A DNA stretch of 64,000 bases from positions 11,675,845 to 11,739,844 of the forward strand of contig CP154957.1 of NCBI GenBank assembly GCA_039621445.1, given 5' to 3'. Position numbers and translations under genes: made by a program. Each line of letters begins with the position of its first letter. Position 1 is the stretch's first letter. Below are positions 1-10,736 of the stretch, piece after piece. The notes beneath the pieces were generated by a model that saw nothing but the letters and a program-made list of their open reading frames with translations, ran no database searches and was not told the DNA's origin. Source of the stretch: Euglena gracilis. Taxonomy: Eukaryota > Euglenida > Euglenophyceae > Euglenales.

Positions 1-64
1 GGCCAAAACAGACGCCCCCTTGTTCCACTGGTGCTGGCTTCATGCCTGCATGGTCTCTTCACAG

Positions 65-147
65 GAGGGCAAGGCTGCAGCTTCCTCTCAGCTGAAGTCA
101 GACGTCAAGATCGAGGTCAAAGTGGAACCGTCAGAGGAGAGCCAGGG
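65..147 (+). CDS. KIN17: Probable linker exon of KIN17 with SUMO-like sites
   Basis: After the acceptor ttcacag comes an open frame EGKAAASSQLKSDVKIEVKV and then EPSEESQ. It contains VKIE and VKVE, which fit the SUMO consensus (hydrophobic-K-x-E). Reading on gives GGG TAG, a stop. A GT donor inside the same bases (GG|gtagtt) leaves two bases that combine with the C at 1251 to give glycine, in phase with the next exon (AKPRTKLSFTQMVQNAKD). Phase agreement favours splicing. Otherwise this is the end of an upstream gene. Confidence 0.55.
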
Positions 148-3100
148 GTAGTTAAACAGTCGAAAGTCTGTGTTGTGCTGCATATGTGTGCATAAATGCG
201 GTGAATTGGAAAGGAAAGCCTCCTGTAAAAGCTGCTATTTTGTTCACCAGGTTCACCTGGTACGATCAGGGGCAAGTGAAGGTTGTTTTTTTCATGCTGA
301 GATGAGTGAAAGGTGTTGTTTCTTTAAAAAAAAAAAATTGTAGTTTTCTTTCCGTTTAAAGGTTTGACGGGAGTCGAATGAGACCACAGGGCAGGAAGTG
401 TCAGAAAGGTTCAGCAGGCTCAGGGTGGGGGTAGATGCAAAATGCAACAAAAAAAATGAAATTGACAAGGACACACAAGGGATGCACCAGGAACGCTTAA
501 ACACAACTCCAATTTTGCATTTCCACGACCTTGTGTCTGGTTTTTTTGTTGTTGCAGATTTGGGTTGGGATTGGGGTCAGGGCTGAACATGGGTTAGGGT
601 ACACCCAAGCTTTTTTTTCAATGGATGGGTGCCATGGGCAGGCAGGGGGGAGGACGTTTTTGACTGGTTGCGTTCTTGGGTGTTGTGCTACGTCCCCGGG
701 GGTTGTAAAATGTGCCGGGGTTGTCAAATAGCCATTTTCATTGGCTGGGCTAGCTGGTCGAGACCTCCCGGAGGGGTTGTGCCAGAAATGGTGAGGCCCT
801 CCATAGCACAAAGCACCTCCCCCCTCCCCCACAGGTTGCTTACTAAAAACCTACCAGGGTTTTTAGTTGTGGACCCGGGGGGGGGGTCCGGCCGAGCCCC
901 CCTCCAGGGGGGGGGGGTCCCCCCAGAGGGGGGTGGGATATATTTTTCGGCGCCTTTGGCCGAAAATTTTTGAAAAGGTGCTATTTTTCGCATTTTTCGT
1001 GTTTTTTGGCCATTTCGGGGAAAAGTGGGTTGGCTCCCCCGCCCCCCCCCTCCCCCGGGCGGCCCCCCCAGAGGGTGGGTGGGTGGGGGGACCCCCCTCC
1101 CCCCCAGTCTTAAACAAACCCCTGGTGTCCACCCTACCCCAAACCTCGCCCAGCCTGCGCGAAAAGTTTTGTGACGGCCTGGTTTCCCAAGAGTAAAACA
1201 GGGACGTGACGCTGCATTGTGCAGTGAACTGCCCCTGTGTTGGAGGACAGCGCCAAGCCGCGAACGAAGTTGTCTTTCACTCAGATGGTGCAGAACGCCA
1301 AGGACACTCAGCGGTTGGACGCGCTCCTCACCACAGCGGCAAAAAAGGAGGTGTGGACAGGATTCCAGGGCTCTGCAGGGTTGCGATTTTCAGGATTTTC
1401 TCCGAACCAACAAACAACCAATTTTACCACCAACAGCCACCACACTCTCAACATATTTAACAAAGAGTGTCAATCAACTGGACATGTTTGAATGAATTTG
1501 TTTCAATCTTTATGTGAACGCACGTATTTGCATCATTTGTGTCATTTTTGCGTGCAAATTGTGCCATTTGTGTCCGGTCAGGAACCAGACCCCAAGAAGC
1601 GGAAGGTGGAGACGCTGACCTCCCTGGACCGGATCATGCACAACGACATGAAGCGCAAGGAGGCGAAGGGCCGTAAAGACTATTGGTTGCACCCGAACAT
1701 TGTGGTGAAGGTCCTCAACAAGAAAGTGGGGCAGGGCAAGTATTACCGGCAAAAGGGTGTGAACACGGATGTATCTGGCCAAAATTATATGTTTTATATC
1801 CCTCATCCATTTTGAGTTCTCCCCTCAAATAAAGCCCCACTTCGGGTCGAAATCATTTTGCTTCACCAGCTTTCCACCATTCCAAGAGTTGATTAAAATG
1901 TTTTGATTCTGAGCCATTTTGGCCCAAGTGGCCAGAGCGACCGATCTCAGTGCAGAGGATAAGGAATGACTGATTGGTTTCCAAAAACAAGCGAGCTCCT
2001 GGGGTTTCGAAAGTGGAATGTGAGCTCCCTCTTATTTGTTGGGGGGGAGTCTTTTTTGTGAGGGGATTCTTTCTTGACCAACCCGGGCCCAAAAAAAACC
2101 ATCATTTTTCAGGTTCCCAAAAACACTAATTTTTTTCCTTCGGCGCTTCGCGCCATGTGTGCAAATTGGTGTAAGCTGGCAAACCCCATGCTTTGCACTT
2201 CAAATATCTGAAATCTTTGAAATTCCATCATTTTCTGGTCTGAAATTCGCCCCAATGGCATGTTTCCAACCCGGGGTCCTCCAAGAGCCAGTCCATTTTA
2301 GCTCTCGGTCCACCTTGCGATGCCTGTGCGGAGCCTCTCCTTGCCTGGCAGGGGTCGTGTTGGAGGTGGTGGAGCGGTACGTGGCGAAGGTTCGAATGCT
2401 GGACACAGATGGACTCATTAAGGTGGATCAGGTGCACCTTGTCTGTGCGCATTCCCTGAGTTTGCTGATCCAGAAACCGGAGGAGGGGAGCCAGGCTGAA
2501 CTTTAAGGCAGACAATCCCCACGTCCGAGGGGATTGTCCGCCACTCAAGAGCCCTGCATGGAAGGATTTACATACGCTACCACCCTTCGGATAAATTTAC
2601 TCAGTCGCTTGTTTTCTTCGACGTAAGTTTGCGTTCGGTACGGACGTTTTTTTTTTTAGACTTCTTAAGCCGGGGAGGGGGGTGTCTTGGCCCAGCCCAC
2701 CCCGGGGTGTCCAGCTGAGTGGGTACCTCCGGTGGTGTGCTGCCCCTCTCTTTTTGGTGCGAAGCACCGAAAACGATGTTAGACCCCTAGTCGACAGTGA
2801 ATGGGTCCCGGGAGCCTCTTGGGGGGGGGGGTCGACCAAAGCCCCAGCGCTTTTACATGTGCGCATGGTGTGCATGCCCCTCAGGAAGAGCTGGAGACCG
2901 TCATCCCACAGGTGGGCGGGAAGGTGCTGCTGGTGAACGGGGCCTATCGTGGCGAGGTGTGGGTCGGCCTAATCTGGTTGTGTTCTGGCTGCTAAGGCGC
3001 CGGCGAAGGCACCACTGCCATGGTTTGTGTGTTTGTGCTCAGGTGACCATTGGAAACAGTGGCTGGGCAATGTGACCTCTCATGTTACCCGCCTCCTGCC

Positions 3101-3553
3101 CACCGCTAAATACCGACCACCCCCCGGTCGGGGGTTGTTGGAACCCGATCAGTGGAAAAGGGGGGGGGGTAAGTTGATGCAAACAAAGCCCAGGTGACAA
3201 GTGTCAGTAAAAAAAAAGAAAAATCTGGCGATTGTTGTTTCCGTTGAACTTCGTAGTTTGATGGACTTCAATCGTGGACTCTAACCCAGGCCTGCCAAAG
3301 CTTTGTGGTGCCGGACAGGTGGGGATTTTGCAGGCCGTCAACACGGAGAAATTCGCTGCGGACATCCTCATCACACAGGGCACAAAGCGCGGCCTGTTGC
3401 TGCAAGGTACCCCCCTTCCCCTCCCGAAGAACACATCCCCAGTTTCGTTCAAATGTTGGACCAGAGAGGAGCAGTGACGAAGCTGCATGTGCGTCTGCCG
3501 CAGGGGTGGAGTACGAGGACTTCAGCAAACTGCACGTGGAGGCCCCATCGTAG
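65..3553 (+). CDS. KIN17: KIN17-family DNA/RNA-binding protein, 3' part (6 exons)
   Basis: KIN17 is a nuclear DNA/RNA-binding protein linked to replication, repair and mRNA processing. Exons I infer: 65-147, 1251-1350, 1582-1756, 2352-2431, 2885-2956, 3319-3406, 3504-3553 (stop TAG). The first two are linker; the rest carry the conserved C-terminal region. Visible motifs are KGRKDYWLHPNIVVKVLNKK, YYRQKG joined to VVLEVVERYVAKVRMLD, then ELETVIPQVGG, LVNGAYRG, NTEKFAAD and VEYEDFSKL, the tandem SH3-like/KOW tail in its usual order and close to plant KIN17. Every junction keeps phase (for example AAG G|GG GTC and CAA G|GG GTG). The N-terminal zinc finger and winged helix lie upstream of the window. 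The identity is secure; the 65-147 exon is the weakest because its end reads TAG if it is not spliced. Confidence 0.9.
855..1124. mobile_element. Poly-G/C rich MITE-like element in a KIN17 intron
   Basis: The sequence runs from CAGGGTTTTTAG to CTTAAACAAACCCCTG, imperfect inverted ends of the same family as 14834-15123. Inside are blocks of G and C runs with GGGTGGGTGGG and a central hairpin (TTCGGCGCC...GGCCGAAAA at about 946-965). I see no target duplication here, so it may be old. It lies in the intron 148-1250. Confidence 0.6.
2041..2300. repeat. Fragment of the CTTCGGCGCTTCGCGCC element family
   Basis: This stretch matches parts of the elements at 24566-24990 and 44703-45145: a G-run, TTCTTGACC, GGGCCCAAAAAA, TTTTTCAGGTTCCCAAAA, then CCTTCGGCGCTTCGCGCC followed by ATGTGTGCAAATTGGTG. 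It lies in the KIN17 intron 1757-2351 and lacks recognisable termini. Confidence 0.6.
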
Positions 3554-4720
3554 CAGTCGCTCCCCCCATCCGCCCATTTTGCAGTTTCTCCATAACCACC
3601 CACCCAACCATTCCTCCTCCCTTGACCTCGCCTTCTCCACTGAATTTTGACAGTTGACGCTTCCTCAAGCTTCGCATAGCCCATGCGTATGTGACGCACA
3701 TGCCATGCATGCGCCATATCTGACACACATACACACATCTGACGCCACAATCCCCAGCCTTGCAAGCATTGGGTGTATCATTGGTGCTGATATACCGTAA
3801 TGCAGGAGGAGATTGATAACCGCGATTTCCGCAATTTTCCTGCAATTTTTTCCCTTTCCGCAATTTTTCCACATGAACCTGAAATGGAAGGCGAAATGAA
3901 TTCCCGCCATTCTTCAAACGTTTCACATTGGCACCCGGGTTTTTGCTATTTAGTTGCAAGTTTGCCAAAATTTGCCAAGTTTTTCAGATTTTGACAAAGT
4001 TTGGCAAATTTTCGGCCTTTTTTCCTTTCCTTTTCTTACCCGATTTCTGCTGGTTAATAATTTTGGACATAGAAAAACTCCGCATCGTGACCAGATTTTC
4101 CTGTTACCAAATTTTGCATTATTTTTTTGCCTTTTTTTCCACCCAATTCCATATTTCCAGAATCAGCAAGTTCCCAAAATTGCAAAGAGCATGGTTTTGG
4201 ACCTTTTTGTTGGAAAAGAGTGTGAATAACGGCTCAAAATTGCAAAATAACCAAATTTGTGAAATTGTTGAGTCCCCTCCAGCAGAAGTGTAATAATTCC
4301 CAAACCCGCAATTTCCGCAATTTTCCCGACGGTCCTCCTCAAGGCTTCCAATACTCCCTGCCCCCCGCGTAACACACCTATCATCTCTCCAGTGGCTTTT
4401 AGAGCTCTGGATGAATGAATGGTCCATTTTGTCCGATCATGTTTTTCCCAACAATTTCTTAGGGTTGGACCTATCCGCCCTCCCCAAGGTTAGTCGATTG
4501 CTCTTGGGTTGAGCTCGGGAGGATGGGATGCAGGTCCGTGCAGCTCCCAAACCCCCAGTTCTCATCCCCGAGTGGGTACCCCCAAGCCCCCCGTGCTTCC
4601 CCCACAACTGGGGCAGGGCTGAACGGGAGTCCCAGAACGCCCATCGGTGGGGGGACGAAAAAGGTTTTTCCTTCAGCGCCGAAGGATTTTGTTCTTGTGG
4701 AGGGACATGGTGGATGGGGG
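3554..4720. other. Spacer downstream of KIN17, no gene seen
   Basis: Moderately AT-rich DNA with runs such as TTGCCAAATTTTGG-like words and no frame that looks coding. Open frames here are short and lack family resemblance. Confidence 0.5.
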
Positions 4721-4955
4721 CAGAGATTTTTGCAAGTTCTGCTGCCCTGGGTGGTTGGATCCCGGCCGAGCCCCCCCCCCCTGGGCCCAGGGGCCAAGTG
4801 GGTACCCCGCCGGAGCACTGAAAAATTTTGCACCTCAAAATTGACCCCCAAAAGTGGATCCCCCCGAGCCCCCCCCCCCCCACAGGGACTCCCAGGGGGT
4901 GAGTGGGTGGGTCTGGACCCCACTCCCCCCCCCCCCGGGTCCTAAAAAACCTCTG
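4721..4955. mobile_element. Short non-autonomous hAT-like element with near-perfect 8-bp duplication
   Basis: It starts CAGAGATTTTTGCAAG and ends GGTCCTAAAAAACCTCTG, which are inverted copies. It is flanked by GATGGGGG (4713-4720) and AATGGGGG (4956-4963), 7 of 8 identical. The inside is C and G runs. The same family occurs at 53817-53894. Confidence 0.7.
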
Positions 4956-5055
4956 AATGGGGGACGAGTTCCCCCACTGCCGCGACTGCCGCGTGGAGGG
5001 GTGGACCCATCAGAGTTTTCCGTACAACCCTGGCCGGGGGGAGGGGTGCAAATAT

Positions 5056-5266
5056 TATTTTTTTGTGGTTTTGTGTTTTTGTGATTTTTTTGTGATTTTG
5101 GTTTGTGTGTTTTTTTGAGTGTTTTTTGTTTTGGTGTTTTTTTTTTTGTTTTTTTTGTGTTTTTTTTTTGGTTTTTTTTTTTTGTGTTTTTTTTGAGTTT
5201 TTTTCCCTGTTTGTGTGTTTTTTTTGTTTTTTTTTGAGTTTTTTTTTCTTGTGTTTTGTGCTGCTT
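5056..5266. repeat. T-rich low-complexity tract with regularly spaced G
   Basis: Runs of T broken by G or GTG. Read on the minus strand this gives long Lys/Thr/Gln frames, which I regard as an artefact of composition. Confidence 0.8.
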
Positions 5267-5313
5267 GTGTCGAGGTCCGCATTGCATCCCCCCTCCCCCC
5301 GCGCCGCCTGCAG

Positions 5314-5508
5314 GGCGCCTTGCCAATGCCGGCCCCCAGGTCGCAGCAGTGCGCAGACTGCTGCTTCTTCCTCACCCTCCTAATAAGCGGCGGGCTGTTG
5401 GCCCTCTACACCTTCGGTCTCTTCCCCCGCTACCACCGCCCCCGGGAGCGCCGCGAACCGCCAGCCAAGTGCCCCCTGCCGTACCCGACCTCCCTGCTGG
5501 CTTGTTGA
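5314..5508 (+). CDS. Possible terminal exon with one transmembrane helix, unknown gene
   Basis: A C-rich tract and acceptor gcctgcag precede an open, GC-rich frame of 64 residues ending at TGA. It holds a hydrophobic stretch (CCFFLTLLISGGLLALYTFG) followed by a basic segment (RYHRPRERREPP), which fits a membrane anchor with a cytosolic tail. I do not recognise the family, and no partner exons are assigned. It may belong to an otherwise unseen gene between KIN17 and the Fic gene. Confidence 0.35.
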   Translation, partial: GALPMPAPRSQQCADCCFFLTLLISGGLLALYTFGLFPRYHRPRERREPPAKCPLPYPTSLLAC

Positions 5509-5898
5509 TCCCACCATTTTTGCTGCAGCATCCACAGTGGCACAATAACAATTTGTTTTCAGCCATTTTTCTACAGTTTCTCAGGTTCCATTTTTTTCGT
5601 TTTTTCCAGTGGAAGCCATAACGTTTGTTTTTGCATTGAGTTTGCCCACATTTAGGTTTCGTCATCATTTTTGTTCTTCTTTGCATCCCAACTCATGAAG
5701 TACTCTGGTCTCTTTGCATCCCAGTACATGAGTGATCACGTCACAGTACGCCCTGATAATCATGCTGGCTTTTAAACATCATGGTCACCTGACAAGCGAT
5801 GGAGCCTCTTGTTACTTTTTATATCACACTCCATCCGTCTTGTCCATTTTTTGTGTCTGTGTTCTTTGCTCACGCACAAGCATGCAGACGTACCACAC

Positions 5899-6100
5899 AC
5901 ACAAACACACACACATACACAGTAGCGTCCACATATTCGCATGCGTACATTCGCACCTCCCCCGCGCACAGGCAAGCACACGCTCAGCCACGCACACACA
6001 GATGAACGCTCCACGCACACAAAGACAGACGAACACACCACACGCACAGACGTAGACACACAGAGATGAACGTAGCCTGGTAATGCGTGGTGAGATGTTG
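5899..6100. repeat. CA-rich dispersed repeat, copy 1
   Basis: It runs from AGTAGCGTCCACATA through GCACACAGATGAACGCTCCA to GAACGTAGCCTGGT. It matches 21051-21220 closely over about 170 bases, including non-CA positions, so the two are copies and not independent microsatellites. Confidence 0.75.
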
Positions 6101-8129
6101 TATGAGACAGTGCGGCCCTTGCCTGGGAGGCTGGTGTCAATGAAATCCGTCTTGGCCCGGCGGGCCAACAACGAGACCTTCAAGTCAAATGTCCATCGTT
6201 GCCCAGGCAAGAACTCCTGTGTGTGTTCCATATGTGACCGAGAGAATTATTTTTGATCTTATATATACACATACATACACAAATATATGCATCATTTTTG
6301 AATGTTTTCGTTAAAAAAACAATAATACGAAAATGAAAAACCCAAAGAGAATGGTAAGAAGTCACGATGGCCACCACATGAGAATTTATGGGTTGTCCAA
6401 AGATGTGTGTGGTGCGCACCATCGGTATTGTATGCCATTGCACACCATTATGGGATTCAATGCAGAACAAAATTGAGTTCAATATGATTGAACTACCCAT
6501 AAAATTTGCGGATGTGGCTGCATTTGCCGCCTGCAGCTGATGCATTACGGGGGGCCATGACAGGAGCTGGTCCAGTCCTTCATCATGCCACACCCTTTTT
6601 CCCCGCCCACCTGGAAAGAATTTGACTGGCCAAAAAAAGTTTCAATTGAGTAGCCCTCAAAATTGGGGTGGGGGGTAGGCTCTTGCATCTCTGCAAAGAG
6701 CATGGGTGTACCACTCTCTGGAGAAGTACAAATTCCAACTTCCCTTCTTCTGGTTTATTTGCCCACCAGTTTCAAGAAGTATCAAAAAATAAAAAGTGAT
6801 GGAGGATGATCGATACCTCGAAGTTGAGGAGGCGAGGCAAATATTATTGATTTCTTGCAATATCTCAGTGGGCTGGGGTTTAAATTTACGGACGGGTTGG
6901 GATTCCCCCTTCCCAAGTCCCAACACCAAGTCAACCCGATACAAAACATTCGCTTCTAACCTGGTCCCTTGTGTGCTTTGATGGCTTGTCTTCGTGAGAC
7001 ACAGTCCAGTCCACACCTGGGACATTTGGTAGGCGGTGAAGTTAAGTCGGATACGGAATGGCACGAATGGCACGAAGCTGTGTGCGGCGGGCGGGCGTGG
7101 CATGGCACACGGCGCAGCATCGGTGCGGTCGCCGAGCGGTCCGGCCGACGCCGTGTGTGCGGTCCGCCATTCCCGCGGGGCAGGACTGGAGCTGCAGCCA
7201 CTGCTGGGGCCCCCGTCCACTTCATGGCCCCGTCTCGGCCGTCCGTCTCGGCAGTCTGGCGCCAGCCTCTGCGTCCGGCGGTTTGGCGGTCACTGTCGCG
7301 GCGTTCCCGTTGCAGCGCGGCAGAGATCAGTGCGGACTGTGGCAACTTTCTACAGAGTTGCACCGCGGCCAGTTGTTTCCCTCTTTGTTTCCGTGGCTGA
7401 GTTGCTGCCTCCAGCTGGAGCAACGGCTTGCTGGTTCGTGTTTGCTGCCATATGACACCAGAGCCAGATTCTCGAAATGGTTCAGAGAATCACATTGAAA
7501 TGAAATGGCTGGATGACAGACCATAGGAAGAAATGAGGAAGGAAGGAGCACAAGGATAATGGATGTCCTTCCTGTTCTGGGGTTTTCTGTCACTCACCCA
7601 AATCACGTCCCAGAATGGACCCCTAGGAGCAGGGCTGACGGAAATCCTGGAGATTTTATGGGTGGGGGAAATGGATGGTGGGGGGTGGAAACATTTGTAT
7701 AATGACGATGGGTGGGGTTCCCAACCCCCCTGTCGTATTGGTGGCCCCGGAGGGAATGAGGCTGCTTTAATATTTTAAGAGGGATTCATGAACCTTGGGA
7801 GTTTCCAGTTCTGAACAAAATTTTGTGTGTGAAAAAATACCGTCTTTTCATAACTGGCCTCGAAAACCTCCATAAGGCATGGCTTTAAAAAGAAGACAAA
7901 CAGTCGGACCTGTCACCCAGCTTCCACAGCAGTGCTGGGCACTGGCAGTCGCCATGCAAGAACTTTTTGGACGGGACCAGAGTTTTTGCTGATTTGGGGG
8001 GTCATTTCTTATTTCCCGGCAGTCAAACCCAAAGTCAGGAAACAGGTGGGTTGCGGAGGGCCAACAACACCGAATTTGGGCTTACCACCAGGCTTCACCC
8101 CCAGGAAATGGTGGCAATCCACATCAGTC

Positions 8130-8270
8130 AATTGCTTAAGCACTGGCCGACCCCCCCCCCCCGGGGGGTAGTGACTGACTGGTTTCCCGAAAAAAGTGAC
8201 TGACTGGTTTTCGAAAAGTAGAGTGACCCCCCCCCGGGGGTCGGTAAAAATTTTTTGTATGATCCACATA
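8130..8270. mobile_element. Poly-C/G element with CAATTGCTTA and GTGACTGACTGGTTTT motifs
   Basis: The left side reads CAATTGCTTAAGCACTGGCC followed by GACCCCC, and the right side GGGGGTCGGTAAAAA. Repeats of GTGACTGACTGGTTTT fill the middle. Related copies are at 20515-20875, 38041-38370 and, in part, 55165-55280. Confidence 0.6.
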
Positions 8271-8919
8271 CGGAGGGCACCAGAAGTTCAAACGCCTCCT
8301 GGACCCGAACCTCAAAGAAAAAGGAAAGTGGTAAGGCGACACAAATGTGACATAAATGCGAGTTTGGCCACCGAAATGAAAATCGTCGCCCCTCCGATGA
8401 AATTTGGCTTCTTTTTTTGTTTCCGACGTTTTCCGATGTGCAGATTCTGCACAGGTCGCAGGTATCAAGAGAATTTTGGATTTTGGTTTTGATTTTTGGA
8501 TTTGGATTTGGTTAGGAATATTGTTAGGGTTAGGGATTTCTGGCAAGCACACCGAAATTCGGCTGAAAATCAGACCTGAAATTATCGTGATTTTGGGTCT
8601 AAGATAAAGTCTCTGCTGAACGCCATCTCTAACAAATAACCCCTATTTTTTTGTTGCTCAGCATTAGAAAATCACAAAAAAAATATCGGTGAGTCGGGGA
8701 ATTCCAGGATATTCCCCCAAACCCGGGTACTGGTGTTTTATGCTTTCGGAGCCAGTGCGGGGGGGGGGGGGGGCTACATGTATTGGAGGGGTCACAGGGT
8801 TGGCGGGGCAATCCAGGTGTGGGCTATATACGGGAATGTCCCCGGTAGGTTCCATTGCAAGTACGACACCAGTCTTCCCGCCCGCCCGCCCGTCCCGCCC
8901 CGTCGCGCAGGCGTGCCGC

Positions 8920-9015
8920 ATGGCGCCCGCCCCGGAGCCCATCGTCCTCACCGACTTCGCCTGGCGGCAGCTGCCCCCCGGCCGATCGCCGCCCAACTAC
9001 GCGGCGCTGGGGGAG
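8920..9015 (+). CDS. Possible first exon of a gene upstream of the Fic exons
   Basis: After gtcgcgcag and a few bases, ATG opens MAPAPEPIVLTDFAWRQLPP, then GRSPPNYAALGE and a donor gtcgcg in phase 0. Third positions are strongly G/C as in the secure exons. Family not recognised. By position and phase it could be an upstream exon of the Fic gene, joined to 10603-10736, but nothing in the protein proves it. Confidence 0.4.
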
Positions 9016-9744
9016 GTCGCGACCAGCCCCCGCCCACGCCCCGGCCAGCGAGCCCAGTCGGTTGTTTCCGGCGGCCCAGCGTCCTGGCAACCTGGCAGCG
9101 TGCCTCGTTTGAAGGTTTGGAAACACCGTGATGTGGCAGATGCTTTTTTAACAAAGATTGAGCATATAGGTTCAGTGTGAGATTAACACCTGATTTTGCT
9201 GTTGATTCTTTCTTTAATTCCAACCCCTCCCCCCAGGGCTCGATATTGGGAGGGAGTCTGGACGGACTGAGTGGGAGTACCAGGGACCCTCATAAAAAAG
9301 ACAACTTTTTTTTTTTTGCCCAAAGACGTTGTCGTTTTGGCCGATTTTGGAGGCAAGGCTTTCCGGCCCGGCGCTTCAAACCACGCCAAAATCGGTCAGG
9401 ACCATTCCACTATTTTGACGGTGGGGTCCTCCTGGACCGGGGGGGGGGGATTTTCAGTCCAGGAGGGTCCCCATGGACAGTCCTGAACTCCTCGTCCTCC
9501 TGGACCTCCTGGACCCTCCTGCACCCAACTGGTCAACCCCCCACCACCTGACTTATATTGAACCCTGCCCCTGGAGGTTTTCCAGTCTCCAGCAATGGAC
9601 CCAACAATAAGACGCAGGTCTTAATTTTCTTGGGGGGGTTGTGATTCCATGTGTTTGTGTAAATGCGTGTTTTTACATATCATATGCATATATATATATA
9701 TATATGTATACATGCATATGTATATGTATATACATACACATGTA

Positions 9745-9912
9745 CGTACATGCATACATACATACATACATACATACATACACACATACATACATACATA
9801 CATACATACATACATACATACATACATACATACATACATACATACATACATACATACATACATACATACATACATACATACATACATACATACATACATA
9901 CATACATACATA
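9745..9912. repeat. (CATA)n microsatellite, left part
   Basis: About 40 near-perfect tetranucleotide units. Preceded by a short (TA/TG) run. Confidence 0.95.
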
Positions 9913-10322
9913 ACCCCCCCCTAATAGTGCTGCGGGGCCAATAGAGCTGCGGGTCCAAATAGTGCTGCACCCCCCGCTAGATGAAGCGAGCGTCCAATAG
10001 TGCTGCACCCCCCCAAATCACAGCAATGTGAAATGCGTAGAAGCTGGTGCAGCCTACTGCAGGCACCTTTTGTAACCCGCGGAGAGGGGAAAGGGGGCGA
10101 ATTCCCACCCGAGCAACTCACAGAAGTCGTCCGAAGATGAACCACACGACCTCACTAGCCTCAGAGAAGGACATTGAGCAGGCAAAAAGGGTGCTTGTGG
10201 TGATAGGCCGGGACTAAGAGGCACCAGTCCAATAGTGCTGCGGGTCCAAATAGTGCTGCACCCCCGCCGCCGGAGGCGGCCGTCCAATAGAGCTGCGGGT
10301 GCAATATTATTTTGGGGGGGTT
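9913..10322. mobile_element. Poly-C/G-capped element inserted into a (CATA)n microsatellite
   Basis: The (CATA)n tract stops at AACCCCCCCCC and resumes after GGGGGGGTTT, so about 410 bases interrupt one microsatellite. Near both ends the motif CCAATAGTGCTGCGGGTCC occurs in the same direction (about 9940 and 10229), with further AATAGTGCTGC units. No coding frame. Any target duplication cannot be resolved within the repeat. Confidence 0.7.
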
Positions 10323-10499
10323 TACATACATACATACCTACATACCTACATACATACATACACACATACATACATACATACATACATACATACATACATA
10401 CATACATACATACATACATACATACATACATACATACATACATACATACATACATACATACATACATACATACATACATACATACATACATACATACAA
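10323..10499. repeat. (CATA)n microsatellite, right part
   Basis: Continuation of the 9745-9912 tract beyond the inserted element, with a few CACA and CCTA variants near its left end. Confidence 0.95.
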
Positions 10500-10602
10500 A
10501 TATGTGTGTGTGTTTCCTGCCCCCTGGAGGCCATCCCGAAGCTGCTTCCGCTCTGTGGCAAGCCTCCCCCCCCCTGCGGCCGGGGCGTGGCGCTAGGGGC
10601 AG

Positions 10603-10736
10603 TGCACCATCCACATCTCCAACGACGGCCGCAAGCGGGAGCTGCTGTCCGGGGCGACATGGGCCTCGTATGCCCGCGACGCCTTCTCCTCCGCCCCCCT
10701 GCCCGGGGCGGCCAGCGGACTGGGCGCAGGGACAGG
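10603..10736 (+). CDS. Candidate exon, unknown protein
   Basis: After the acceptor ggggcag comes CTIHISNDGRKRELLSGATW followed by ASYARDAFSSAPLPGAASG, with GC-rich third positions. The frame reaches TAG at 10738, but a donor GG|gtagag overlaps it, as in the KIN17 exon at 65-147. It may be an upstream exon of the Fic gene (start phase 0, matching the end of 8920-9015), but its end phase does not match exon 12110 directly. Confidence 0.4.

Larger units (their letters stand above)
5509..8919. other. Intergenic or intronic stretch without a supported gene
   Basis: It contains a CA-rich dispersed repeat (5899-6100), AT-rich unique sequence to about 6900, a GC-rich island (7040-7440) with long shadow frames, and a small inverted poly-C/G element (8130-8270). 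A minus-strand frame ending near 6956 carries CPRCGLDCVSRRQAIKAH, which is zinc-finger-like but incomplete (no second His in place). Confidence 0.4.

Noticed and set aside
6956-7423. Minus-strand frame with CPRCGLDCVSRRQAIKAH
   Set aside because: A single incomplete C2H2-like motif at the end of a low-quality frame. It could be the tail of a retroelement protein, but no reverse transcriptase or other domain is near.
8515-8536. GTTAGGGTTAGGG, telomere-like
   Set aside because: Only two units; not an array and no other sign of a chromosome end.
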